Shown: one piece after another, positions 46,198 through 56,025 of the stretch
Layout of the letters: each line of letters opens with the position of its first letter
Numbering within the stretch: position 1 is the first letter of the stretch
Origin: Algibacter amylolyticus
GTDB taxonomy: Bacteria > Bacteroidota > Bacteroidia > Flavobacteriales > Flavobacteriaceae
DNA: 64,000 nt
Direction: 5' to 3'
Assembly (NCBI RefSeq): GCF_014202225.1
Contig: NZ_JACHGE010000002.1
Location: 186,001-250,000 of the forward strand
Program-made: the position numbers and the translations under genes
Notes under the pieces: generated by a model
The model's input: the letters and a program-made list of their open reading frames with translations, nothing else
Databases searched by the model: none
Told to the model about the DNA's origin: nothing

Positions 46198-48174
46198 ATG
46201 AACACTTTAAAATTTAATCTGATGACATTAAGATATTTATTTACTCTGTTTTTAACTTTAGCAGCGTTAAACGTAAAGGGACAAACTGCAGAAGACGACG
46301 TGCTTTTTACCGTAGATGGCGCTCCCGTATATGCTTCGGAATTTTTAAGAGTTTACAATAAAAATTTAGATTTGGTTCAAGATGAATCGCAAAAAGATGT
46401 TGATGCTTATTTAACGCTTTTTACAAACTATAAGTTAAAGCTAAAAGAAGCCAAAAGTTTAGAGTTGGACAAGAAACCAACCTATTTAAGAGAATTATCT
46501 AGCTATAAAAAGCAATTAGCAAAAAACTATATAACAGACTCTAAGGTTACGGATGCTTTGGTTGAAGAGGCTTACGATAGAACGTTAAACGAGGTTAACG
46601 CTAACCATATTTTAGTTAAACTTAATGAAAATGCTTCACCTCAAGATTCGCTTATCGCTTTTAATAAAATAACTAAATTAAGAGAACGAGCTTTAAAAGA
46701 AGGTTTTGAAAAAGTGAGAGCAGAAGTACATAACGGACAAACCGTTTATGGCGAGAAGCTTGGTTATTTTGGTGGTTTTAAAATGGTTTATAAATTTGAA
46801 AATGCTGCATTTAATACAAATGTTGGTGATATTTCTCAACCGTTTAGAACGCGTTTTGGCTATCATATACTTCATGTTTTAGATAAACGAGAATCTAGAG
46901 GAGAGCGCACTGTTGCTCATATTATGGTAGTAGAAAATAAAAATGATTCTTTAGCAGAAAATCCAGAAGTTAGAATTCAAGATATCTATAAAAAACTAAA
47001 TCAAGGTGAGGCTTTTGATGCATTGGCGAAACAGTTTTCAGACGATAAAAATTCAGCATCAAAAGGTGGTATGCTTAAAGCTTTTTCAAGTGGACAATTA
47101 AGAGCTAAGGAATTTGAAGATGTGGCGTTCGGATTAAAAAATATAGGCGATGTATCGAAACCTTTTAAAACAGATTTTGGATGGCATATTGTAAAATTAC
47201 ATGAAATTTCGCGAGTACCAAGTCTTAAAACTATTAAGCCGGAATTAGTAGAGAAAGTAAAACGCGATAGCAGATCTAAGCTTATTGATAAAGCACTTAC
47301 CGATAAACTAAGAGCTAAGTATTCAATTAGCGATACGCCACCAAATTTAAACTATTTCATTTCTATTTTAAATGATGATTATTTTAAGAAAACTTGGAAG
47401 CTTCCATCGGATTTTGCAGGTAATCAACCTTTAGTTGCGATTGGAGACAAAAAATTAACGTATAACGATTTTGGTGTGTATTTAACTAACACGCAGCGTA
47501 ACACTTCGGTTAAAGAAGCTTTTAAGAGATTAGTATCAAATAAATACGAAGCCTTTTTAAATGAAAACTTAATCGATTATCAAGAAACGCATTTAGAAGA
47601 GGATAATGAAGATTATGCAAATATTGTGGCAGAATATAGAGATGGGTTATTGTTATTCGATTTAATGGAAACAACCATTTGGAATGCTTCAAAAACAGAT
47701 TCTACAGGTATTCGAAATTATTACGATAGCCATAAGACTGATTATATGCAGGAAGAGCGTATAGATGCGATTGTGGCAACATCACCTAAACAAAAAACAT
47801 TAAAAAAAGTATCGAAACTACTTAATGAAAATATGCCAATAGATCGTATTAAATCATTAGTGAACAGTAATGATAATGTCGATGTTATTTTTACTTCAGA
47901 TGTTATGGATGCTAGCCATCAAACCCTTCCTAAGAAATTCAACTTCAAAAAAGGAGTATCTAAAATTTATAAGCATAACGATGCTTTTGTGGTAGTCAAG
48001 GTTAAAGAAATATTTCCAAAAGCACAAAAAACGTTCGATGTAGCTAAAGGCGCTGTAACTAGCGATTATCAAAATTATAAAGAAGAAAATTGGCTTAAAG
48101 CCTTAAAGGCTAAATATAAAATTGATGTTAATCAAGACGTTTTACAAGCGGTAAAAACTAAACTTAATAAATAA
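46198..48174 (+). CDS. Periplasmic peptidyl-prolyl isomerase with two parvulin domains
   Basis: A 658-residue SurA/PpiD-like foldase. After a signal peptide (MTLRYLFTLFLTLAALNVKGQ; the start is either ATG 46198 or 46222) and a helical SurA_N-like region, two parvulin domains occur near 135-235 (ANHILVK...FRTRFGYHILHVL) and 240-345 (VAHIMVV...FKTDFGWHIVKL). A long C-terminal region resembles a degenerate chaperone module. It probably helps fold outer-membrane proteins. It is first in a run of three related genes, with two bases before the next start. Confidence 0.85.
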   Translation: MNTLKFNLMTLRYLFTLFLTLAALNVKGQTAEDDVLFTVDGAPVYASEFLRVYNKNLDLVQDESQKDVDAYLTLFTNYKLKLKEAKSLELDKKPTYLRELSSYKKQLAKNYITDSKVTDALVEEAYDRTLNEVNANHILVKLNENASPQDSLIAFNKITKLRERALKEGFEKVRAEVHNGQTVYGEKLGYFGGFKMVYKFENAAFNTNVGDISQPFRTRFGYHILHVLDKRESRGERTVAHIMVVENKNDSLAENPEVRIQDIYKKLNQGEAFDALAKQFSDDKNSASKGGMLKAFSSGQLRAKEFEDVAFGLKNIGDVSKPFKTDFGWHIVKLHEISRVPSLKTIKPELVEKVKRDSRSKLIDKALTDKLRAKYSISDTPPNLNYFISILNDDYFKKTWKLPSDFAGNQPLVAIGDKKLTYNDFGVYLTNTQRNTSVKEAFKRLVSNKYEAFLNENLIDYQETHLEEDNEDYANIVAEYRDGLLLFDLMETTIWNASKTDSTGIRNYYDSHKTDYMQEERIDAIVATSPKQKTLKKVSKLLNENMPIDRIKSLVNSNDNVDVIFTSDVMDASHQTLPKKFNFKKGVSKIYKHNDAFVVVKVKEIFPKAQKTFDVAKGAVTSDYQNYKEENWLKALKAKYKIDVNQDVLQAVKTKLNK

Positions 48175-48176
48175 GC

Positions 48177-49028
48177 GTGCGTAAAAAAATATTTATTCTG
48201 TTAGTTTTAGTGTCGGTTTGCTCATGCGAGTTTTTAAAAACATCCGATGAAGGCAGCCCAATAGCACGCGTAAATGAAAACTACTTGTATTTAGATGATA
48301 TTGAAGATTTAGTCTCCGAAGATGCCTCGCAAGAGGATAGCACCTTAATAGTGCAAAATTTTATTAAGCGTTGGGCTACACAACAATTACTTGTTGATGG
48401 TGCAAAACTAAATTTAGGAGAAGATAAACAAGTCGCCTTTGACAGGTTGGTACAACAATACAAAAACGATTTGTATAGTAAAGCCTACATACAGGCGCTG
48501 GTGGAACGCAGTGTAGATAGAAAAGTGTCGTTTGAAGAGGCTGAGATTTACTACAATAATAACAAGGAGGTTTTTAAATTAAATGAAGAGCTTATTAAGT
48601 TCCGTTACATCCATGTAAATGAAAACATCATTGATTTTGATAATATTAAAAAGAAACTGAAACGCTATAATAGCGAAGATAGAAAGGCACTAGATTCTAT
48701 TTCCATTCAGTTTAAATCCTATTCGCTTAACGACTCCATTTGGATTAAATTGAGTCAAGTTATTAAGAAAATTCCAGCTGTAAATTCTGAAAATAGAAAT
48801 CAACTGTTAAAAAAATCTAATTTTGTACAACTCAAAGATTCATTAGGAGTATATTTGATGCAAATTAATGATGTTTTGGTTAGAAACGATACGGCACCAT
48901 TGGAATATGTTAAGCCAACTATCGACCAAATAGTTATTAACAAGCGTAAGCTTGAGTTTATAAGAGAATTAGAAAAAGATATCACCAAAGATGCGATTAA
49001 AAACAAACAATTTGAAATATACAATTAA
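48177..49028 (+). CDS. SurA-like lipoprotein without a clear parvulin domain
   Basis: A 283-residue lipoprotein starting at GTG 48177 (lipobox ending VCSC near residue 17). It has a SurA_N/PpiC-like N-terminal helical region (ARVNENYLYLDDIEDLV...LLVDGAKLNLGEDKQVAFDRLVQQYKNDLYSKAYIQALV), but I cannot find the HxL...GYHI parvulin core. It may be a chaperone-only relative. It starts two bases after the upstream foldase and overlaps the next one by 38 bases, so all three are probably translated together. Confidence 0.75.
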   Translation: MRKKIFILLVLVSVCSCEFLKTSDEGSPIARVNENYLYLDDIEDLVSEDASQEDSTLIVQNFIKRWATQQLLVDGAKLNLGEDKQVAFDRLVQQYKNDLYSKAYIQALVERSVDRKVSFEEAEIYYNNNKEVFKLNEELIKFRYIHVNENIIDFDNIKKKLKRYNSEDRKALDSISIQFKSYSLNDSIWIKLSQVIKKIPAVNSENRNQLLKKSNFVQLKDSLGVYLMQINDVLVRNDTAPLEYVKPTIDQIVINKRKLEFIRELEKDITKDAIKNKQFEIYN

Positions 49029-50445
49029 CCTTAAATACGTATTTTCTTTATGCGTAGCCTTAGTAACAGCAAATGCTGTAAATGCTCAAGAGATTATTGA
49101 AGATGAAGTTAAAGAGGTAGTTACTAAAAAAGTAGATTCTGTTGATACATCAAATGCTAGAAAGGTAGATGGTGTAGCAGCCGTGGTTGGTGATTTTATA
49201 GTTTTAGAGTCGGATATTCAAAAAGAAAAAGATCAAATAACAGCAAGTGGAGGATCTATTGAAGGGGTAGAAGATTGCGAATTATTTGGTTTAATGTTAG
49301 AAAGAAAACTATATGCACATCATGCTATTCAAGATAGTATTCCTGTTTCTGATGCCGAAGTAAGAAAAAATGTAGATTATCAAATCCAACAGTTTTTACA
49401 ACAAACAAATGGCTCTATGGAGCGTCTTTTAGAATTTTATAAGAAGGACGACGAGAAAACATTTAGAGATGAAATGTTTGAAATCAACAAATCAAACTTA
49501 TTAGCACAAAGAATGCAAGCGCGTATTGTTGAAGAAATTGAAATTACTCCAGAGGAAGTAAGAGATTTTTTTAATAAAATTCCTGAAGATCAAAGACCAA
49601 CGTTTGGAACAGAACTTAAAGTAGCGCAAATTGTTGCAGAACCTAAAGTTTCAGAAGAAGAACGCGAACGTGTTATTAACCGTTTAAAGCAATTTAAAGC
49701 AGATATTATAGAGCGTGGTGCAAGTTTCCGTTCTAAAGCTGTATTGTATTCTCAAGATCCAGGGTCGGCGAGTAAAGGAGGTAAATACACACTTAACAAG
49801 AAGCAACCAAGAATGGTTAAAGAGTTTAGACAAGTAGCCTTTGCTTTGCAAGAAGGAGAAGTGTCAGAGCCTTTTAAAACAGATTTTGGATATCATATTA
49901 TAACTTTAGAGAAAATTAGAGGTCAAGAGTACGATGTGGCTCATATTTTATTAACGCCTAAAGTATCTAGTGAGGCTGTTACAGAAGCTAAAGAGCGCTT
50001 AGAAAAAGTAAGAGAGCGTATCGTAGCTGGCGATATTACGTTTGCTGATGCCGCAAGAGAAATAAGTGACGAGAAAGAAACTCGAGGTGATGGAGGTCAA
50101 TTAATTAACCCAACAACACAAGATTATAATTTTGAGTTAACCAGAATGGATCCAGAATTATACGCTCAAATTCAAAACTTAAAAGACAACGAAGTTAGTT
50201 TAGTTTTAAGAGAAGAAGATAGAACAGGAGGACAGAAGTTTAAACTTTTAATGGTTACAGATAGAATCGATGAGCACACTGCAGATTACGCTCGCGATTA
50301 TCTAAAAATTAAAGATTTAGCTTTAGAAGAAAAGAAAATTAGAGCTATTGAAAAATGGCAAGATGAAAAAATACTTGATACTTACGTTAAAATAAGTAAA
50401 GAGCATAGATCTTGTGAATTTTCTGGTAACTGGTTAAAAAAATAA
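48991..50445 (+). CDS. Periplasmic SurA-like peptidyl-prolyl isomerase
   Basis: A 484-residue foldase. It has a signal peptide with a long N-region (MRLKTNNLKYTINLKYVFSLCVALVTANAVNAQ), a SurA N-terminal chaperone domain (VDGVAAVVGDFIVLESDIQKEKDQI), a parvulin domain around 200-310 (TELKVAQIVAEP...FKTDFGYHIITL) and a second, weaker one (VAHILLTPKVSSEAVTEAKERLEKV...). This is the clearest SurA counterpart of the three. The ATG at 48991 lies within the previous gene, giving a 38-base overlap. A MoxR ATPase begins six bases after its stop. Confidence 0.87.
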   Translation: MRLKTNNLKYTINLKYVFSLCVALVTANAVNAQEIIEDEVKEVVTKKVDSVDTSNARKVDGVAAVVGDFIVLESDIQKEKDQITASGGSIEGVEDCELFGLMLERKLYAHHAIQDSIPVSDAEVRKNVDYQIQQFLQQTNGSMERLLEFYKKDDEKTFRDEMFEINKSNLLAQRMQARIVEEIEITPEEVRDFFNKIPEDQRPTFGTELKVAQIVAEPKVSEEERERVINRLKQFKADIIERGASFRSKAVLYSQDPGSASKGGKYTLNKKQPRMVKEFRQVAFALQEGEVSEPFKTDFGYHIITLEKIRGQEYDVAHILLTPKVSSEAVTEAKERLEKVRERIVAGDITFADAAREISDEKETRGDGGQLINPTTQDYNFELTRMDPELYAQIQNLKDNEVSLVLREEDRTGGQKFKLLMVTDRIDEHTADYARDYLKIKDLALEEKKIRAIEKWQDEKILDTYVKISKEHRSCEFSGNWLKK

Positions 50446-50451
50446 AAAAGT

Positions 50452-51405
50452 ATGTCGGACGTTGCTGCTATTGAAGAATTTGTAAAAAAGTTTAAAGCTT
50501 TAAAAACTGAAATTTCCAAAGTTATTATTGGACAGGACGAAGTTGTTACCCAAATACTTATTTCAATTTTTTCTGGCGGACATTCACTATTAATTGGTGT
50601 TCCTGGTTTAGCAAAAACATTAATGGTTAATACTATTGCGCAGGCCTTAGGATTAGATTTTAAACGTATTCAGTTTACACCAGATTTAATGCCTAGTGAT
50701 ATTTTAGGCAGTGAAATTTTAGATGAAGACCGCCATTTTAAATTTATAAAAGGGCCTATTTTCGCAAATATTATTTTAGCCGACGAAATTAATAGAACAC
50801 CACCTAAAACTCAAGCAGCTTTATTAGAGGCTATGCAAGAACGCTCGGTTACAGTGGCTGGTCATCGTTATAATTTAGATTTACCATATTTTGTTTTAGC
50901 AACACAAAACCCAATAGAGCAGGAAGGAACATATCCGTTACCCGAAGCGCAGTTGGACCGTTTTATGTTTGCTATTAATTTAGATTATCCAACATACCAA
51001 GAAGAAGTACAGGTTGTAAAAGCAACAACGTCTGATGTTAAGGTAAAAGTAAACGCTTTGTTTACGGCTAAAGAAATAGTTGAATTTCAAAGTCTAATTC
51101 GTCGTATTCCTATAGCCGATAATGTTATTGAGTATGCCGTTTCAATGGTTGGTAAAACAAGACCAAATAGCGATGCAGCACCAGAGCTTATAAAAAACTA
51201 TGTCGATTGGGGTGCAGGACCAAGAGCCTCTCAAAACTTAGTATTAGCAGCAAAAACACATGCTGCTATACAAGGTAAGTTTTCACCAGATATCGAAAAT
51301 ATACAAGCGGTTTCGCAAAGTATCTTACGTCATAGAATTATTAAAAATTATAAGGCCGAGGCCGAAGGTGTTTCAGAAGAGCAAATTATTAAAAGTTTAT
51401 TTTAA
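50452..51405 (+). CDS. MoxR family AAA+ ATPase
   Basis: A 317-residue MoxR ATPase. Walker A is GVPGLAKT near 46-53, Walker B is IILADEINRTPPKTQAALLEAMQE near 102-125, and sensor 1 is ATQNPIEQEGTYPLPEAQLDRF. The C-terminal lid domain has WGAGPRASQNLVLAAKTHAAIQG. MoxR proteins usually assist assembly of protein complexes with DUF58 and VWA partners. Here those partners are not visible, because the next gene is an acyltransferase. It lies six bases after the SurA-like gene and is likely in that operon. Confidence 0.9.
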   Translation: MSDVAAIEEFVKKFKALKTEISKVIIGQDEVVTQILISIFSGGHSLLIGVPGLAKTLMVNTIAQALGLDFKRIQFTPDLMPSDILGSEILDEDRHFKFIKGPIFANIILADEINRTPPKTQAALLEAMQERSVTVAGHRYNLDLPYFVLATQNPIEQEGTYPLPEAQLDRFMFAINLDYPTYQEEVQVVKATTSDVKVKVNALFTAKEIVEFQSLIRRIPIADNVIEYAVSMVGKTRPNSDAAPELIKNYVDWGAGPRASQNLVLAAKTHAAIQGKFSPDIENIQAVSQSILRHRIIKNYKAEAEGVSEEQIIKSLF

Positions 51406-51429
51406 TAGCTTTACATTGAATAAACTTCG

Positions 51430-52569
51430 ATGTATATAAACCTTAAAAATAGAATCTTCGGATTAGATGTGCTTAGAGCAATAGCCATTCTATTGGTGTT
51501 GTTTTCTCATTCTACGTTATTACTTTTTCCTAATCAACAACATATTATAATAACCGTCATTCAATTTTTTGGTACAGTTGGAGTCGATTTATTTTTTGTT
51601 TTAAGTGGTTTTTTAATAGGAACTATACTTTTAAAACAATTACAAAAGGGAGAAACAAAATTTAAAGATTTTGGTTATTTCTGGGTTAGACGTTGGTTTA
51701 GAACCTTACCAAATTATTTTTTAATCTTACTTATAAACATAGCCTTATTATGGGCTTTAAAAGGAGAAGTTATAAATGGTATAGCCGGCTATTTTGGGTT
51801 TATTCAAAATTTCAACAGTCCACATCCCGATTTTTTTACCGAAGCATGGAGCTTATCTATTGAAGAGTATGCCTATATAATAGGACCATTAATAATGTTT
51901 GGCTTAGTATATTGCTTCAAGAAAACGAGTTATAATACGCTGTTTTTAATAACCATTTTTTCTGTAATATTTGGGGTTACTTGTTTTAGGTTTAATTTTC
52001 ATGTTAATAACAGTATTGAGTCTATGCACGATTGGAGTCAGCATATTCGCAAGGTTGTTATTTACAGAATCGATAGCATCTATTATGGTTTTTTGGTGGC
52101 TTTTTTAATCTATAATTTTAATATGTTAATTGTAAAGTATAAAAATTTGCTTTTCGGTTTAGGTCTTGTTCTTTTTTTAGGCATACATGTTTTAATTTTT
52201 AGTTTTGGTGTACAGCCAGAAAACGCAACACTCTTTTTTAATATTTTCTACCTACCATTATTGTCCATAAGTTTATTATTATTGTTTCCTTTTTTTCTAG
52301 AGTGGAAGCCTAAAAGGTTTTTTAACTCACAAATCACTTCCATTAGTATATGGTCTTATGGGTTATACTTGGTTAATTACTCTATAGTGTTACTCACAAT
52401 TCAGCATTTTGTAGATATTAACTCGCAATCAAGTATTGTAAAATTAATAATTCTGGTCGCCTATTGGCTTATTTCATTTTTACTGGCTTATTTATTATAT
52501 AAGTTTTTTGAAAATCCTATAACTAATTTAAGAGATTCAAGATATATTAAACGGTTTATTTACGATTAG
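51430..52569 (+). CDS. Membrane acyltransferase, acyltransferase-3 (OafA-like) family
   Basis: A 379-residue integral membrane protein with about ten hydrophobic segments. It opens with FGLDVLRAIAILLVLFSHS, with the catalytic His of the family, then FFGTVGVDLFFVLSGFLIG and FWVRRWFRTLPNYFLIL, typical of acyltransferase-3 enzymes that O-acetylate surface sugars or lipids. The acceptor is unknown. It begins 24 bases after moxR and may share its transcript. A 234-base AT-rich gap follows before acnB. Confidence 0.85.
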   Translation: MYINLKNRIFGLDVLRAIAILLVLFSHSTLLLFPNQQHIIITVIQFFGTVGVDLFFVLSGFLIGTILLKQLQKGETKFKDFGYFWVRRWFRTLPNYFLILLINIALLWALKGEVINGIAGYFGFIQNFNSPHPDFFTEAWSLSIEEYAYIIGPLIMFGLVYCFKKTSYNTLFLITIFSVIFGVTCFRFNFHVNNSIESMHDWSQHIRKVVIYRIDSIYYGFLVAFLIYNFNMLIVKYKNLLFGLGLVLFLGIHVLIFSFGVQPENATLFFNIFYLPLLSISLLLLFPFFLEWKPKRFFNSQITSISIWSYGLYLVNYSIVLLTIQHFVDINSQSSIVKLIILVAYWLISFLLAYLLYKFFENPITNLRDSRYIKRFIYD

Positions 52570-52706
52570 CTTGAAAAATTGTTAGTTTATTTAGTGAAAT
52601 GATAAAAAATAGACAATCAAATAAATAAATAATACTACTATAATAAATAACTATAATTACTTGTTGTATTCCATAGTTTCTTTTTAAAACTTTGCTTTAA
52701 ATTCTT

Positions 52707-52714
52707 TAAGTTTG
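52707..52714 (+). promoter_or_regulatory. Candidate -7 element for acnB
   Basis: TAAGTTTG matches TAnnTTTG. A start near 52721 would place both in-frame ATGs, at 52750 and 52804, in the transcript. No TTG lies at the right spacing. Confidence 0.4.
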
Positions 52715-52803
52715 CAAGGACTAAAAAAACAACTCTAAAATAATATTACATGGCATGGAATGTAAGTATTCATGTCATTTTAACATTGAAAACAAATTCT
52801 TTT

Positions 52804-55581
52804 ATGAACACGTATAACGACTATCTTAAGCAGATCGAAGAGCGAAAAGGCCAGGGGCTTCATCCACAACCTATTGATGGAGCGGAATTATTGAGTGAAA
52901 TTATTGCTCAAATTAAAGATGTACATAATGAGTATAGAGAAGATTCTCTTAACTTTTTTATTTATAACGTATTGCCTGGTACTACGAGTGCTGCTAGTGT
53001 AAAAGCTAAGTTTTTAAAAGAAATTATTTTAGGAGAGTCTATAGTTGCTGAAATCACTCCTGCTTTTGCTTTCGAGCAATTGTCTCACATGAAAGGTGGA
53101 CCTTCTATAGAAGTTTTATTAGCTTTAGCTTTAGGAGAAGATGTTGCTATTGCTGCAGAGGCTGCTAAAGTATTAAAAACACAAGTGTTTTTATACGAGG
53201 CAGATATGGAACTTTTAGAGGATGCTTACAAAGCAGGAAACCCAATTGCTAAAGAATTATTAGAAAGCTACTCGCAAGCAGAATTCTTTACCAAGTTACC
53301 GGATGTTGAGGAAGAAATTGAAGTGGTAACTTATATAGCAGGTGTTGGTGATATCTCTACAGATTTATTATCTCCAGGTGCTGATGCACACTCAAGATCA
53401 GATCGTGAATTACACGGTCAGTGTATGTTTGAGCATAACAAAGACATGCAAAACGAATTGTTAGCTTTAAAAGAGCAACACCCAGATAAACGTGTGATGT
53501 TAATCGCCGAAAAAGGTACTATGGGAGTTGGATCTTCAAGAATGTCTGGTGTAAATAACGTAGCGTTATGGACTGGTGTTCCTTTTAGCCCTTACGTGCC
53601 ATTTATCAATTTTGCTCCTGTAATTGCTGGAACAAATGGTATTGCACCAATTTTCTTAACAACTGTTGGAGTAACTGGTGGTATTGGTATCGATTTAAAA
53701 AACTGGGTACAACAAAAGGATGCAGACGGTAATACTGTTGTAGATGCTGATGGAGAACCAGTTTTAGAAGAAGTTTATTCTGTAGCTACAGGTACGGTAT
53801 TAACCATTAATACAAAAACAAAAAAATTATATAACGGAGATAAAGAGTTAAAAGATATTTCTGCTGCATTAACACCACCAAAAATGGAGTTTATCAAAGC
53901 AGGAGGTTCTTACGCTGTTGTTTTCGGTAAAAAATTACAAACTTTAGCTTGTAAAATATTAGGAATAGATATTCCTCAAGTTTACGCACCTTCTAAAGAA
54001 GTATCTGTTGAAGGACAAGGTTTAACAGCTGTTGAAAAAATATTCAACAAAAATGCTGTTGGAAATACTCCAGGTAAAACATTACATGCAGGTTCTAATG
54101 TGCGTGTTGAAGTAAACATTGTAGGGTCTCAAGATACTACAGGTTTAATGACATCTCAAGAATTAGAGATGATGGCAGCGACTATCATTTCTCCAATTGT
54201 AGATGCGGGTTACCAATCGGGTTGTCATACAGCTTCTGTTTGGGATGATAGATCTAAGGCTAACATTCCTAGATTAATGAGTTTTATGAACGATTTTGGT
54301 TTAATTACAGCACGTGACCCTAAAGGACAATATCACGCTATGACCGATGTAATTCATAAAGTATTAAATGACATTACTGTAGATGATTGGGATATTATTA
54401 TTGGTGGAGATTCTCATACACGTATGTCTAAAGGTGTAGCTTTTGGAGCCGATTCAGGAACTGTTGCCTTAGCATTAGCTACAGGTGAGGCTACTATGCC
54501 AATTCCAGAATCTGTAAAGGTTACTTTTAAAGGTGAAATGAGAAGCTTCATGGATTTCCGTGATGTGGTACACGCTACACAACAACAAATGTTAAAGCAG
54601 TTTGGTGGAGAAAACGTATTCCAAGGAAGAATCATAGAGGTTCATATTGGTACGCTTACTGCCGATCAAGCCTTTACATTTACAGATTGGACTGCAGAGA
54701 TGAAAGCTAAGGCTTCTATTTGTATTTCAGAAGAAGAAACATTGATTGAATCATTAGAAATTTCAAAAGGTCGTATCCAAATCATGATTGATAAGGGTAT
54801 GGATAATGACAATAAAGTACTTCAAGGTTTAGTTGATAAAGCAAATGCTAGAATACAGGAATTAAAGACAGGTATTAAACCAGCTTTAAAACCAGATGCT
54901 GATGCAAACTATTATGCTGATGTTGTTATTGATTTAGACGAAATTGCTGAACCAATGATTGCCGATCCAGATGTAAATAATGATGATGTATCTAAACGTT
55001 ATACACATGATACTATTCGTCCATTATCTTTCTACGGAGGAACTAAACAAGTAGATTTAGGATTTATTGGATCTTGTATGATTCATAAAGGAGATATGCA
55101 GATTTTAGCTCAAATGCTTAAAAACATTGAAGCACAACATGGTAAAGTTGAATTTAAAGCACCTTTAGTAGTGGCACCTCCAACATATAATATTGTTGAT
55201 GAGTTAAAAGCTGAAGGCGATTGGGAAATTTTAGTTAAGTATTCAGGATTTGAATTTGACGATAGCGCACCAAAAGGGTTAGCACGTACTAAATACGAAA
55301 ACATGTTGTATTTAGAGCGTCCAGGTTGTAATCTTTGTATGGGTAACCAAGAAAAAGCAGAACCAGGAGATACGGTAATGGCAACATCTACGCGTTTATT
55401 CCAAGGTCGTGTTGTAAAAGATACTGGCGAGAAAAAAGGTGAATCTTTATTATCATCTACACCTGTTGTAGTATTATCTACAATTTTGGGTAGAACACCA
55501 ACTATGGCAGAGTATGAAGCCGCTGTTGATGGTATTGTTTTAACTAAGTTTAAACCTTCTACAAAGCAATTAGTAAGCTAA
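52804..55581 (+). CDS. acnB: Bifunctional aconitate hydratase B / 2-methylisocitrate dehydratase
   Basis: A 925-residue [4Fe-4S] enzyme of the TCA cycle, interconverting citrate and isocitrate. The N-terminal HEAT-like domain starts MNTYNDYLKQIEERKG and is followed by a swivel domain with LHGQCMFEHN and MGVGSSRMSGVNN. The catalytic part includes GGDSHTRMSKGVAFGADSG and the cluster ligands in IGSCMIH and GCNLCMGNQ. It is about 60 residues longer than E. coli AcnB, partly from an insert near residue 300 (DADGNTVVDADGEPV). I prefer ATG 52804 because it fits the family; ATG 52750 would add 18 unconserved residues. Confidence 0.93.
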   Translation: MNTYNDYLKQIEERKGQGLHPQPIDGAELLSEIIAQIKDVHNEYREDSLNFFIYNVLPGTTSAASVKAKFLKEIILGESIVAEITPAFAFEQLSHMKGGPSIEVLLALALGEDVAIAAEAAKVLKTQVFLYEADMELLEDAYKAGNPIAKELLESYSQAEFFTKLPDVEEEIEVVTYIAGVGDISTDLLSPGADAHSRSDRELHGQCMFEHNKDMQNELLALKEQHPDKRVMLIAEKGTMGVGSSRMSGVNNVALWTGVPFSPYVPFINFAPVIAGTNGIAPIFLTTVGVTGGIGIDLKNWVQQKDADGNTVVDADGEPVLEEVYSVATGTVLTINTKTKKLYNGDKELKDISAALTPPKMEFIKAGGSYAVVFGKKLQTLACKILGIDIPQVYAPSKEVSVEGQGLTAVEKIFNKNAVGNTPGKTLHAGSNVRVEVNIVGSQDTTGLMTSQELEMMAATIISPIVDAGYQSGCHTASVWDDRSKANIPRLMSFMNDFGLITARDPKGQYHAMTDVIHKVLNDITVDDWDIIIGGDSHTRMSKGVAFGADSGTVALALATGEATMPIPESVKVTFKGEMRSFMDFRDVVHATQQQMLKQFGGENVFQGRIIEVHIGTLTADQAFTFTDWTAEMKAKASICISEEETLIESLEISKGRIQIMIDKGMDNDNKVLQGLVDKANARIQELKTGIKPALKPDADANYYADVVIDLDEIAEPMIADPDVNNDDVSKRYTHDTIRPLSFYGGTKQVDLGFIGSCMIHKGDMQILAQMLKNIEAQHGKVEFKAPLVVAPPTYNIVDELKAEGDWEILVKYSGFEFDDSAPKGLARTKYENMLYLERPGCNLCMGNQEKAEPGDTVMATSTRLFQGRVVKDTGEKKGESLLSSTPVVVLSTILGRTPTMAEYEAAVDGIVLTKFKPSTKQLVS

Positions 55582-55607
55582 TTTATAGGTTATATAGTAA
55601 TATTTAT

Positions 55608-55642
55608 AAATCCCGAGTCTGTCTAGATTCGGGATTTTGTTT
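55608..55642 (+). terminator. Terminator of acnB
   Basis: AAATCCCGA (55608-55616) pairs with TCGGGATTT (55629-55637) around a 12-base loop, followed by TTTTGTTTT. It lies 26 bases after the stop codon. Confidence 0.85.
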
Positions 55643-55689
55643 TCAATACAATTAGTTATCTTGCTCACTTTAAAACTTAATACATAATT

Positions 55690-56025
55690 ATGTTAGGCAT
55701 TTTATTAATCTACTTTATAGGAAAGCGATTTTACGACTTAGCAGAGGAATACAACCAAAACAAATGGCTTTACGCTATTTTAGGTGTGGTTTTATATTAT
55801 GTATCCAGTTTTGTTTTCGGAATGCTTATAGCCTTGTTGGATATATATGTGTTCGATTGGGGAATTGATTGGGATAATAATTTTGGAGCTAATTTTATTG
55901 GCTTACCAGCAGCATTATTGGCATTATGGGGCTTTTACATGTTTTTAGAAAGTAAATGGAAAAAATCGGTAGTAGTTGTTAAAGATGAAATTGATGATAT
56001 TGGTAAAAATATAGAGGATATCTAA
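55690..56025 (+). CDS. Small membrane protein of unknown function
   Basis: A 111-residue protein with three hydrophobic segments: MLGILLIYFIGKRFYDL, WLYAILGVVLYYVSSFVFGMLIALLDIYVF, and IGLPAALLALWGFYMFLE. A hydrophilic acidic tail (VVVVKDEIDDIGKNIEDI) follows, which could form an amphipathic helix. I do not recognise a named family, though such proteins are common in Flavobacteriaceae. Its last four bases overlap the end of the convergent binding-protein gene. Confidence 0.7.
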   Translation: MLGILLIYFIGKRFYDLAEEYNQNKWLYAILGVVLYYVSSFVFGMLIALLDIYVFDWGIDWDNNFGANFIGLPAALLALWGFYMFLESKWKKSVVVVKDEIDDIGKNIEDI

